Source: Deltaproteobacteria bacterium
GTDB lineage: Bacteria > Myxococcota_A > Polyangia > Polyangiales > Houyiibacteriaceae
Length of the DNA: 40,515 nucleotides
Assembly: GCA_013151775.1 (NCBI GenBank)
Contig: JAADHO010000374.1
Location: forward strand, 1-40,515
Direction of reading: 5' to 3'
Shown: piece after piece, positions 1 through 6,982 of the stretch
Position numbering within the stretch: position 1 is the stretch's first letter
How the letters are laid out: each line of letters begins with the position of its first letter
Notes under the pieces: model-generated
Seen by the model: only the letters and a program-made list of their open reading frames with translations
The model's database searches: none
Told to the model about the DNA's origin: nothing
Program-made: the position numbers and the translations under genes

Positions 1-67
1 TCCGCCGGGGCACAGTCCGTCGCCGCCGTCCTCGTCCACGAGTCCGTCGCAGTCGTCGTCCACGCAG
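1..67 (-). repeat. 67-bp direct repeat, copy A
   Basis: Bases 1-67 are identical to bases 610-676. The offset is 609 bp (203 codons), so both copies are in frame in the MopE-like gene and encode the same VDDDCDGLVDEDGGDGLCPGG-type segment. The copy touches the window edge and may extend further left. Confidence 0.9.
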
Positions 68-2385
68 CGGCCCCCGAGGCAGACGCGCGTCCGGCCGCAG
101 ACGGGATCGCACGCGTCCGCCTGACAGCTGCCGTCGACGCAGCTCTCGCCCTCGGCGCAGCCTCCGCAGGCAGCGGGCGCGCACACGCCGTCGAGGCAGC
201 TCTCGCCCTCGGCGCAGCCGTCGGCGCAGGCCGTCACGCAGGCGCCGTCCCGGCAGAAGGAGCCGGCGTCGCAGTTCATGCCGAGGCAAGGATCGGCCTC
301 GCACACACCGGCCCGGCAACGCTGCCCCGCGTCGCAGCCGCGCCCGTAGCAGTTGTCCTCCACGCAGGCGCCGCGCACGCAGGCGAAGCCCGAGCCGCAA
401 GAGACGGTCTCGCACAGGTTGCGGCACGCGCCCGTGGTCGGCTCACACACCTCCTCCTCCGTGCAGGTCACGCCCGCGCAGCGCCCCGGCACGCACAGGC
501 CTATGATGCCGGCGGCCGGATCCGCCAGGCTGCGATCACACTCCTTGCCCGGCGGGCAGGGGAACTCCGTGTCGACGCAGGGAGAGGCGCAGGTGCAGTC
601 GAGGCACGCTCCGCCGGGGCACAGTCCGTCGCCGCCGTCCTCGTCCACGAGTCCGTCGCAGTCGTCGTCCACGCAGTTGCAGATCTCGCGCGTCGGGCTC
701 GAGGCGCCGGCGCACGTGAGCTCTCCACCCACGCAGCGCACGCGACCGGGCACGCAGTGGTCGCCCACGGCCGGTGGCGGCGTTCCGTCGGGCAGCACGC
801 GGTACGTGCCGTCCTCGTTGGGCAAGCAGGAGGCGCCGCCGCCGGGGTTGCCGTCGTCGATCACGCCGTCGCAGTCGTCGTCGAGGTTGTTGCAGGTCTC
901 GACGCCGGGGGCGGGCGCGTCGCAGCCCGTGAAGACGCCGGCGACGCAGGTCTCCGTGCCCGTGCCGCAGGCGCTTCCGCAGGTGCGCGTGAGGCCCTCG
1001 TCGATCTCGCCATCGCAGTCGTCGTCGACCCCGTTGCACACCTCGAGGCCCGGCGTGGGCGCGCTGCAGCCGACGTAGCTGCCCGAGACGCAGGTCTCCG
1101 TGCCGGCGCCGCAGGCCGTGGAGCACGCTCGCGTGAGCCCCTCGTCGGTGGTTCCGTCGCAGTCGTCGTCGACTCCGTTGCACAGCTCCGCGGTCGGAGC
1201 GGGCGCGTCGCAGCCCGTGTAGCTGCCGGCGCTGCAGGTCTCCGTGCCGGCGCCGCAGGCGGAGAAGCACGCCCGCGTGAGTCCCTCGTCGACGGTTCCG
1301 TCGCAGTCGTCGTCGGCTCCGTTGCAGACCTCGATGCCGGGCGTGGGCGCCGTGCAGTCGACGAAGCTGCCGGCTCGGCAGATCTCCGTGCCGCTGCCGC
1401 AGCTGTTGCTGCAGGCGCGGCTGAGTCCCTCGTCGACGCTTCCGTTGCAGTTGTCGTCGAGGCCGTTGCAGGTCTCGGGCGCCGGTGCCGGGGCGGAGCA
1501 GGCGCCGAAGCTGCCGGCGCTGCAGGTGCGCAGGCCGGCTCCACAGGCCGTAGAGCATGGCGTGGTGACGCCCTCGTCGATGGTCCCGTCGCAGTCGTCG
1601 TCGAGCCCGTTGCAGGTCTCGAGCTGGGGCGTGCAGATGGGCACCAAGCCGGTGACGCGCGCGAGCACGTCCTCGAAGTCGTTGTCGCCGCCACGGAAGA
1701 GATCCTCGAAGCCGAAGTAGTAGGTGTTGGTGAAGGTGACGCTCTCGTAGATCAGGAAGTGGACGAAGTCGCCGTCGTCGTTGAGAGCCTGGCTGGTGAA
1801 GTAGGTGCGGTGGTTCTGGTTCGTCGCGTCGGGGCCGCCGCATTGGTCGTTGTTCCGGGTTCCGTCGAGCTGCTCCGGCGTGCGGATCCAGAAGGTCACG
1901 GCGCGCCCGGGCGCGAAGCCCGGGAGTGTGGCGAAGTCGAGCGTGCGCTCCCACGACGTGGGCGAGCCGTCCGTGCGCCGCATGTCCGTCGGGTTGCACG
2001 GGCAGGCGCAGCTAGCGAAGGGCCGACAGTCGAAGACCATGTGCAGGTTGGCGGGGTTGCTCGGATCCTCGTCGGTCCAGAAGTAGCCGAAGGTGTTTCG
2101 GAAGCCGGCGCCCTCGCCGATCATGCGGAAGGTGACGGGGTAGCGCCCGGAGCCGATGGGATCCTCCACGGGGCGGAAGGCCTCGGGCAGGATGCGTCCG
2201 TCCGCGATGGCGTTGACGCTGCCTGGCGCCGCCTCGCCTGTGATGGGTCGGTCGAGGCAAGCCTGCATGTTTCCCGTCTGCGGGATGACCGTGCCGTCGA
2301 CCTGACTGATGTAGGCCTGCGCGGGTTCTGGCGCGAGCGCGAGCAAGAATGCGAACGCCGCGAGGCGAGCGAGGTTGCGAGTCAT
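1..2385 (-). CDS. Secreted DUF4114/MopE-type metal-binding repeat protein, 3' end outside the window
   Basis: An open frame of 795 codons starts at ATG 2385 and continues without a stop to base 1, so the C-terminus is missing. GGAGG sits 5 bases before the ATG. Residues 1-24 form a signal peptide (hydrophobic core, cleavage after AQA). Around residues 150-250 there is a DUF4114-like region with an FGFEDL...GGDNDFEDV signature. After it come at least eight Cys/Asp motifs of the CNGxDDDCDGxxDEG type, the putative metal-binding motif of MopE-like proteins, at about 145-bp spacing between 1000 and 1620, with variants near 880, 660 and 40. Between them are EGESCxDGxC-type Cys repeats. A surface or secreted, calcium- or metal-binding, possibly adhesive role is typical of the family; the specific function here is unknown. 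Arginine-rich open frames on both strands here are frame shadows of the repeats. Confidence 0.9.
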   Translation of the reverse strand, partial: MTRNLARLAAFAFLLALAPEPAQAYISQVDGTVIPQTGNMQACLDRPITGEAAPGSVNAIADGRILPEAFRPVEDPIGSGRYPVTFRMIGEGAGFRNTFGYFWTDEDPSNPANLHMVFDCRPFASCACPCNPTDMRRTDGSPTSWERTLDFATLPGFAPGRAVTFWIRTPEQLDGTRNNDQCGGPDATNQNHRTYFTSQALNDDGDFVHFLIYESVTFTNTYYFGFEDLFRGGDNDFEDVLARVTGLVPICTPQLETCNGLDDDCDGTIDEGVTTPCSTACGAGLRTCSAGSFGACSAPAPAPETCNGLDDNCNGSVDEGLSRACSNSCGSGTEICRAGSFVDCTAPTPGIEVCNGADDDCDGTVDEGLTRACFSACGAGTETCSAGSYTGCDAPAPTAELCNGVDDDCDGTTDEGLTRACSTACGAGTETCVSGSYVGCSAPTPGLEVCNGVDDDCDGEIDEGLTRTCGSACGTGTETCVAGVFTGCDAPAPGVETCNNLDDDCDGVIDDGNPGGGASCLPNEDGTYRVLPDGTPPPAVGDHCVPGRVRCVGGELTCAGASSPTREICNCVDDDCDGLVDEDGGDGLCPGGACLDCTCASPCVDTEFPCPPGKECDRSLADPAAGIIGLCVPGRCAGVTCTEEEVCEPTTGACRNLCETVSCGSGFACVRGACVEDNCYGRGCDAGQRCRAGVCEADPCLGMNCDAGSFCRDGACVTACADGCAEGESCLDGVCAPAACGGCAEGESCVDGSCQADACDPVCGRTRVCLGGRCVDDDCDGLVDEDGGDGLCPGG
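610..676 (-). repeat. 67-bp direct repeat, copy B
   Basis: This is the second exact copy of bases 1-67, in frame within the same coding region. It diverges at base 677. Perfect identity, including third codon positions, points to recent internal duplication or gene conversion. Confidence 0.9.
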
Positions 2386-2501
2386 GAAGCCCTCCGAGGG
2401 TGGCGAGAGGGTAGCAAGTCGGCCCGGCCCCGGCCACGCTCACGATCGACGCGCGGGCGGCTGATGAATCGAACCTGCCGCTACCGTAGCCACAATTAGC
2501 A

Positions 2502-2531
2502 CCGCGGCGGAGCCTCTCGACTCCACCGCGG
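2502..2531 (-). terminator. Possible intergenic hairpin after the Cys-rich lipoprotein gene
   Basis: Bases 2502-2512 and 2521-2531 form an 11-bp stem with an 8-base loop. The one mismatch on the plus strand becomes a G-U pair in a minus-strand transcript, so the structure suits minus-strand RNA. It lies between the lipoprotein stop (2564) and the MopE-like start (2385). There is no clear U-tract after it, so it may be an attenuator, an RNA-stabilising hairpin or nothing. Confidence 0.3.
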
Positions 2532-2563
2532 ACCCCCGTGAAAAAAGCGTATTCGGATGCCCG

Positions 2564-3484
2564 CTAGCGGCAGGCGCCGTCGATGCAGGACTCGCCGCTG
2601 GGGCAGTCCGCCTGGGTGGCGCACTCGGGGCTGGTCTCGTTGCGCGAGTGGCAGAGGTTGTCCGTGCCGCAGATGGGGAGCTGCGAATCGAAGCCCATGC
2701 ACTGGGAGTCGAGGCCCGTGGGGCACGGAATCCGGCAGGCGCCGTCGCGACAGACCGAGCCCGAGGCGCAGTCGCTGTTGATGCTGCAGAAGGGGCTGGG
2801 CGTGCGGTCCGGGCGGCAGAAGCCGTCGGAGGCGCAGGTCTCTCCGGCGGAGCAGCCGGAGGAGGACGTGCAGCCGGGCAGGCAGCGCTGGTCGACGCAG
2901 CTCTTGGAGCCCGAGCATTGGCTGCTGTCGGTGCACTCCGGGGTCGAGCGACAGAAGCCGCTCTGACAGGTCTCGCCCGAGGCGCAGTCCGAGTTCGAGC
3001 CGCAGATGTCCGTGCAGCCGCTGTTGACGCAGGCCCGCGCCGCGCCGCATTCGTAGTTGAACTGGCAGGTGTTGCTGGGCGCCGTGCACTGATCCTCGAC
3101 GCAGAGGTCGCCGGCCGAGCAGTCGGCGCCGGTGCGACAGTGTCCGGCGGGCGGCGTCACGCAGCTGCCGCGGAAGTCGCAGATCTGGCCCGCCGAGCAG
3201 TCGACGTCCAAGGCGCAGACCCCCGTGGGGATGCAGCTGCCGGCGGAGCAGGCGTCGCCGATCGCGCAGTCCGCGTCCGCGCTGCAGGTCGGCGGAGGCG
3301 ACTCGGCGGCGCAGTAGCCCGCGTCGGAGCAGATGTACCCGGGTCCACACTCGCTGTCGAAGACGCACGGCGTGCCGCAGCCCACGCCTACGCAGGAAGA
3401 AGAGCCGCCCCCGCTCCACACCGGGCAGCCGGCGAGCAGGATGACGAAGGGAAGCAAGAGGGAGAGAGTAGACAGCGTTCGCAT
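2564..3484 (-). CDS. Cys-rich outer-surface lipoprotein
   Basis: 306 residues starting at ATG 3484, with GAGG 6 bases upstream. The N-terminus is a lipoprotein signal with an LLAGC lipobox, so the mature protein begins at a lipidated Cys near residue 19 and is probably on the outer membrane. The rest is a chain of about a dozen short repeats of the CxxDxDCxxGxxCxxGxC type (EB/Dickkopf-like Cys modules, common in myxobacterial surface proteins). Each repeat carries regularly spaced cysteines likely to form disulfides. No catalytic motif is visible. It lies upstream of, and on the same strand as, the MopE-like gene (178-bp gap), and both are secreted Cys-rich repeat proteins. Function unknown; a structural or adhesive surface role is inference. 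Confidence 0.85.
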   Translation of the reverse strand: MRTLSTLSLLLPFVILLAGCPVWSGGGSSSCVGVGCGTPCVFDSECGPGYICSDAGYCAAESPPPTCSADADCAIGDACSAGSCIPTGVCALDVDCSAGQICDFRGSCVTPPAGHCRTGADCSAGDLCVEDQCTAPSNTCQFNYECGAARACVNSGCTDICGSNSDCASGETCQSGFCRSTPECTDSSQCSGSKSCVDQRCLPGCTSSSGCSAGETCASDGFCRPDRTPSPFCSINSDCASGSVCRDGACRIPCPTGLDSQCMGFDSQLPICGTDNLCHSRNETSPECATQADCPSGESCIDGACR

Positions 3485-3578
3485 GGGTAGCCTCGTGTGG
3501 CGGTCGCGTTTCGCTCGTGGTCTTATGCGACGACCGTGCCAGGTGGGAGACTAGGACAAATTGTGCTCCGGCGCTCCC

Positions 3579-4541
3579 TCAGCGTGAAACTTCGTCCCCC
3601 GCCTCCGGGCGATCCGTGAAGCTGGGTTCACGCTCTGGCGGAGACTCGCCGTCCACGGAGGAGGGCGTGGGGCGGGCTTCTGCGGCCTCCTCGGCTGGGG
3701 CTCGCTCGATCCTGCGGAAGTGCCTCGCCGGATCCCTCGGGTGGCCGCCCACGCGCCACTCGAAGTGCAGATGTGTGCCCCGGGCTAGGCCCGTGTCTCC
3801 GACCTCTCCGATCACCTGTCCGCGTCGCACGCGGGCGCCCGCGGGCACCCAGGCGGCGAAGAGGTGGGCGTAGAAGGTCACGCTCGCGTCCGCGTGGACC
3901 AACATCAGCAGGTTGCCATAGCCCCTGAGCTCGTTGCCCGCGTAGACCACCAAGGCGTCGTTCACGGCCCGCACGGGCGTGTGCCGAGGAGCGCCGATAT
4001 CCGTGCCCTTGTGCCGGGGGCGCCTGCGCCGCGCGCGCCTCAGACCGCGCCACAGGTGACCCCCGTCCACGGGGAAGAGCAGCGTGCTGCGGGTCTGACC
4101 CGGCGCAGCGGCGACCCACTCGGGGCGTGGCCCGCCCAGCAGCAGATGGCGTGCCACGGCCACCCCGCCGAGCCCCAGGCGACGGGCTCGCTCGGCCTGC
4201 GCGGCGTTGGGCTCGGGGACTCTCAGAGGGCCATCGCAGAAGCGCCTGCGCCGGTAGCGGCGGCAGCGTCGTGGTGCGGGGCTGACCCAACGCGAGGGGC
4301 GCGCGGTGGCGAGCTCGGGGTCCGAGAGGTCGACGGCCGCCGGCTCCGGGTTGGGCGACGCGATCTCTCCAGGATTCGCGTCTGCGGGCACTTCGTCCTC
4401 GAGCCAGGCCGTGGGGATCTCCACCGTCACGCCCGTGTGGCCGTCTTCCACGCGGGTCATCTCCGGGGCGCCGGCGTCCTGCGCTCGGGCCGCGCCAGCT
4501 CCGCAGAGCAACCCCAGGGCCAGGCCGAGAGCGGCTTTCAT
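3579..4541 (-). CDS. M23 family (LytM-type) peptidoglycan metallopeptidase
   Basis: 320 residues. The start at 4541 gives a clean signal peptide (MKAALGLALGLLCGAGAARA, then QDAG), and this ATG overlaps the trmL stop as ATGA, which decides the start. The C-terminal half is an M23 domain: HxxxD zinc ligands at about H177 and D181 in HKGTD, and the THLH motif with H257/H259. The product should be a periplasmic Zn endopeptidase, or a regulator of one, that cuts peptide cross-links in peptidoglycan. All expected metal ligands are present, so it is probably active rather than a degenerate EnvC/NlpD activator. The C-terminus after the domain is a disordered, Glu/Pro-rich tail. Coupling to a tRNA methyltransferase gene is probably organisational rather than functional. 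Confidence 0.88.
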   Translation of the reverse strand: MKAALGLALGLLCGAGAARAQDAGAPEMTRVEDGHTGVTVEIPTAWLEDEVPADANPGEIASPNPEPAAVDLSDPELATARPSRWVSPAPRRCRRYRRRRFCDGPLRVPEPNAAQAERARRLGLGGVAVARHLLLGGPRPEWVAAAPGQTRSTLLFPVDGGHLWRGLRRARRRRPRHKGTDIGAPRHTPVRAVNDALVVYAGNELRGYGNLLMLVHADASVTFYAHLFAAWVPAGARVRRGQVIGEVGDTGLARGTHLHFEWRVGGHPRDPARHFRRIERAPAEEAAEARPTPSSVDGESPPEREPSFTDRPEAGDEVSR

Positions 4542-5071
4542 CTGGGCGCGTCCTGCGCGCTCTCGACGTAGGTGTGATCCAGGGCGCCCACTTGGCGCAG
4601 CGCCTCGTAGACGACGATCGAGACGCTGGTCGCCAGGTTCAGGCTGCGGACGCCGCCGAGGGTTGGGATGGCCCAGCGCCGGACGCCCGGTCGCGCCAAG
4701 GTCGCCGCGTCGAGGCCCACGGACTCGCGGCCGAAGACCAGGGCGTCGCCAGGGCGGAAGTCGGCCTCGAGGTGGCTGTGGGGCGCCGACGAGCTGAAGA
4801 GGTGCAGCCGCGCTCCGGGCTGCGCCTCGACGAAGGCGTCGAGATCGGGGTGGGTGTGGAGGTCCACCAGGTGCCAATAGTCGAGCCCGGCGCGGCGCAC
4901 GGCGCGCTCGTCGATGGAGAATCCGAGCTCGCCCACCAGGTGCAGGCGGGAGGCGGTGGCGGCGCAGGTGCGGGCTACGGCGCCGGTGTTGGGGGGGATC
5001 TCCGGCTCGACCAGCACGACGTGAAAGGGCTGCGTGAGGGCTGCGGCGCGGAGTTTGGGCCCCTGGGGCAT
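4538..5071 (-). CDS. trmL: tRNA (cytidine/uridine-34-2'-O)-methyltransferase (SPOUT)
   Basis: 177 residues from ATG 5071 (MPQGPKL). Upstream in-frame starts to 5236 would run across the divergent neighbour's start, so this one is preferred. The TrmL/SpoU layout is clear: VVLVEPEIPPNTGAVARTCA at the N-terminus, the VFGRESVGL loop, and a C-terminal knot segment IPTLGGVRSLNLATSVSIVVYEAL that matches the SAM-binding trefoil knot of the family (E. coli TrmL is about 157 residues). It would 2'-O-methylate the wobble base of tRNA-Leu species in the cytoplasm. The stop overlaps the M23 gene start (ATGA, 4538-4541), suggesting translational coupling. It is divergent from the 5168 gene. Confidence 0.9.
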   Translation of the reverse strand: MPQGPKLRAAALTQPFHVVLVEPEIPPNTGAVARTCAATASRLHLVGELGFSIDERAVRRAGLDYWHLVDLHTHPDLDAFVEAQPGARLHLFSSSAPHSHLEADFRPGDALVFGRESVGLDAATLARPGVRRWAIPTLGGVRSLNLATSVSIVVYEALRQVGALDHTYVESAQDAPR

Positions 5072-5167
5072 GGCCGCAGCCTGCGGCCCGTGACCTCCGC
5101 GGGCAAGTTGTCGTGCGAGCGTGCCTTGACGCAGCGGGAGCGAAGCCGATAGCGTACGCTGCTGAGG

Positions 5168-6202
5168 ATGCCCGTCGTGAAGCGCCATTTCGCCATCATC
5201 TCCCTCTTCGTGCTCGTGCTCGGTTCCACCGGACACGTCCGCGCGGATCCCATGGACCTCGCCCTCTCGCGTCTACGCATCAGCGGTGGCACGGCGGCCT
5301 GTCCGGCCACGCTCCCCGGCGGCGGTGCGGTCAGTTACTGCGCCAACAACGACGATTGGCGGCGCTTGATCTCCCAGCAGGGCTTCGCCCTCGCCCCGCC
5401 CATCCTCTCGCCCGCGCGCACGCTGGGCTTCAGAGGCTTCTACCTCGGCCTCGAGACGGGCACGAGCGGCATCTCCGACTCCCAAGGCTACTGGCATCAG
5501 GGGACCGAAGGCGACAGCGACGGTAGCTTCGGCGAGGGCAACCGCTTCGTGGACTCGGCCATCACCTGGATGCGTCTCGCCATGCGCAAGGGCTTGCCCT
5601 TCGGCTTCGAGCTCGGCGGATCCGTCGGCCGGCCCTTCAACTCGTCCCTCTGGATGTGGGGCCTGTCCGTGAAGTGGTCTCTGCTCGAGGGCTTCGATCA
5701 TGGCCTGCCGGCGATCATGCCCGACATCGCCGTGCGCGGCTCGGTCAACACCATGACCGGCGACGGGCAGTACAACCTCACCGTGCCCTCCATCGATCTG
5801 ATCGTCTCCAAGGGCATCGTCTTGGCGAGTCAGGCGGTCTTGACGCCGATGATCGGCGCGCAGCTGATGTGGCTCGTGGCCGACAGCGAGCTGGTCGACC
5901 TGAACCCCGAGGGATCCTCCGCCTTCGACACCTGCCTGCCCGAGACCGGGCCACCCGGCGTCGGACAGAACACGATCCGCTGCATGGGGCCCAGCAGCCA
6001 TTTCAACAACACCGCCGTCTTCGAACAGATCCGATCCCGGCGCACCCGCATCTCCCTAGGCTTCCAGTTCCGCTTCCGCGCCCTGACCATCGCGAGCAGC
6101 TTCAACTTCGACCTCAAGAAGCCGAACCAGATGGACTCCTCGATGCCCGCAGATCTCCCGCGGCAGTGGAACGTCTCGAGCGCCATCGGCCTTACATACT
6201 GA
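5168..6202 (+). CDS. Secreted protein, putative outer-membrane beta-barrel
   Basis: 344 residues if started at ATG 5168. GAGG directly abuts that ATG, so GTG 5177 (giving MKRHFAIISLFVL, a more typical signal peptide, with GAGG 9 bases upstream) is a serious alternative. The signal peptide is cleaved after HVRA. The mature part has many alternating aromatic/aliphatic strands (for example MWGLSVKWSLL, TRISLGFQFRFRALTIASSFNF) and ends in an aromatic residue (IGLTY), as outer-membrane barrels do. Two Cys pairs may form disulfides. A TTGACG at 5126-5131, with a weak TAGCGT about 18 bases on, could be its promoter in the 96-bp divergent gap. No family was recognised; a barrel or porin-like role is inference. 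Confidence 0.75.
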   Translation: MPVVKRHFAIISLFVLVLGSTGHVRADPMDLALSRLRISGGTAACPATLPGGGAVSYCANNDDWRRLISQQGFALAPPILSPARTLGFRGFYLGLETGTSGISDSQGYWHQGTEGDSDGSFGEGNRFVDSAITWMRLAMRKGLPFGFELGGSVGRPFNSSLWMWGLSVKWSLLEGFDHGLPAIMPDIAVRGSVNTMTGDGQYNLTVPSIDLIVSKGIVLASQAVLTPMIGAQLMWLVADSELVDLNPEGSSAFDTCLPETGPPGVGQNTIRCMGPSSHFNNTAVFEQIRSRRTRISLGFQFRFRALTIASSFNFDLKKPNQMDSSMPADLPRQWNVSSAIGLTY

Positions 6203-6300
6203 GTTCTGGGAGGAGCTGATCGCAGCTCGTCCGCCGCGCTGTAGCGCGTCCGGACCCCCTACCGCGGGCGGCCGCGGCAGGGTGACGTTCGCGCTGACGA

Positions 6301-6330
6301 GGGAAGGTCCTCGCGCAGCGAGGTCCGTCC
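6301..6330 (-). repeat. 30-bp dispersed repeat, copy 1 (inverted relative to copy 2)
   Basis: The reverse complement of 6301-6330 matches 8536-8565 at 29 of 30 bases. Each copy contains a short internal palindrome (CCTCG/CGAGG or similar around a CGCAG loop). Both copies are intergenic and bracket 6331-8535, which contains the toxin remnant, the decayed recombinase and the unknown secreted gene. Confidence 0.8.
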
Positions 6331-6438
6331 CAGGAGACGGCACACTTGTCTCAGCCGCGACTTCGTTGGGGTAGCGATCACAGCGCCCCCATCGTGGTCC
6401 TTCTCCGCCACCTCCCACATCACAACCGCAACTTAGTC

Positions 6439-6510
6439 GAGGCGGCGACGTGCGCAGAGGCGGCGACGTGCGCAGAGGCGGCGACGTGCGCAGAGGCGGC
6501 GACGTGCGCA
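6439..6510 (+). repeat. 18-bp tandem repeat, 4 perfect copies
   Basis: The unit GAGGCGGCGACGTGCGCA occurs four times without interruption (6439, 6457, 6475, 6493), followed by a degenerate GCGGCGGCG. On the plus strand it reads in frame as repeated RRGGDV into the ParE/RelE-like remnant that follows. The unit length is a multiple of 3. There are no spacers, so it is not a CRISPR array. Confidence 0.92.
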
Positions 6511-6521
6511 GCGGCGGCGGC

Positions 6522-6632
6522 GTGTTCTACACCGTGCAGCCTGATGGCCTGGTCGTGGTTGCTGTGGCTCACGCGAAGCGCCGGCCAGGCAGCCTTGTAG
6601 TCCGGCTCGAAGAAGTGTCCCGGCTCGGATAG
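6522..6632 (+). pseudogene. ParE/RelE-type toxin, C-terminal remnant
   Basis: The frame from 6522 reads VFYTVQPDGLVVVAVAHAKR followed by RPG. This matches the last two strands of ParE/RelE toxins (the usual pattern is RVFYxVxGDxVxVLAVAHxxRxPxYW). After RPG the expected Tyr-Trp is replaced by an unrelated tail ending at a TAG at 6630. The N-terminal two thirds of a toxin and any antitoxin gene are absent, and the 18-bp tandem repeat sits where they should be. It is a non-functional fragment of a former toxin-antitoxin locus. The call rests on about 23 residues. Confidence 0.5.
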
Positions 6633-6653
6633 TTCGCGTGGCGTGATGGGCGC

Positions 6654-6982
6654 TTGTCCCGGTCTGGCTTGGGGGCTTTCTCGAAGATGCTGCACGGCTA
6701 CTGGAACGAGGAACGCCCCGACGCGCGGCTGCTCTTCAGCGCCTCCAAGGTGGAAGGTCCGGTACGCGTTCGCACGGTGCGTCGAGCGCTGCACCACGCG
6801 ACCGCGGAAGCCGGGATCCGCAAGATGTGCTCCGCCACAGCTTCGCGACGCATCAGCTCGATCTGGGCACGGACATGCGCGTGATCCAGCACATCCTCGG
6901 GCACAAGTCGCTCCACACGACCATCCGCTACACGCAGGATGGATCCGCGAAGGGAGCCCGCCGATGCGTCATGTGTCAGTGA
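6654..6982 (+). pseudogene. Decayed tyrosine recombinase (XerC/D-like integrase), C-terminal part
   Basis: Two frames together give a tyrosine-recombinase catalytic domain. The first (about 6654-6830) reads [20 protein letters not shown] and on to AEAGIRK. After a short deletion or frameshift near 6830, the second frame reads [20 protein letters not shown] then [18 protein letters not shown], ending at TGA 6980-6982. The catalytic HxxR box (LRHSFATH), the LGH motif and the nucleophile Tyr of TIRYTQ are all visible. The N-terminal core-binding domain is missing, and about 4-6 residues (the VTPH that usually precedes LRHSFATH) are lost at the junction. The end overlaps the stop of the next, opposite-strand gene by a few bases. 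It is a remnant of a mobile element, not an active gene. Confidence 0.8.

Larger units (their letters stand above)
6203..6653. other. Non-coding/degenerate stretch after the 5168 gene
   Basis: Apart from the 30-bp repeat, the 18-bp tandem repeat and the ParE/RelE remnant, no intact gene is visible. Small hairpins (for example GAGCTG/CAGCTC near 6213-6228) follow the 6202 stop but lack U-tracts. The stretch reads as decayed mobile or toxin-antitoxin DNA. Confidence 0.6.

Noticed and set aside
501-2499. Long Arg/Ala/Thr-rich open frames on both strands across the MopE-like gene
   Set aside because: They are shadows of the repeated GTCGTCGTC-type coding sequence. Only the minus-strand frame from 2385 has a signal peptide, ribosome binding site and domain motifs.
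6213-6228. Hairpin GAGCTG-ATCG-CAGCTC as terminator of the 5168 gene
   Set aside because: The stem is only 6 bp and no U-tract follows; not enough for a terminator call.
6439-6510. Possible CRISPR array
   Set aside because: Repeats are directly adjacent with no spacers and code in frame; same for 33549-33654.
6420-6797. 125-residue minus-strand open frame with HVAASA repeats
   Set aside because: It is the antisense reading of the 18-bp tandem repeat and the recombinase remnant; no start signal or homology.
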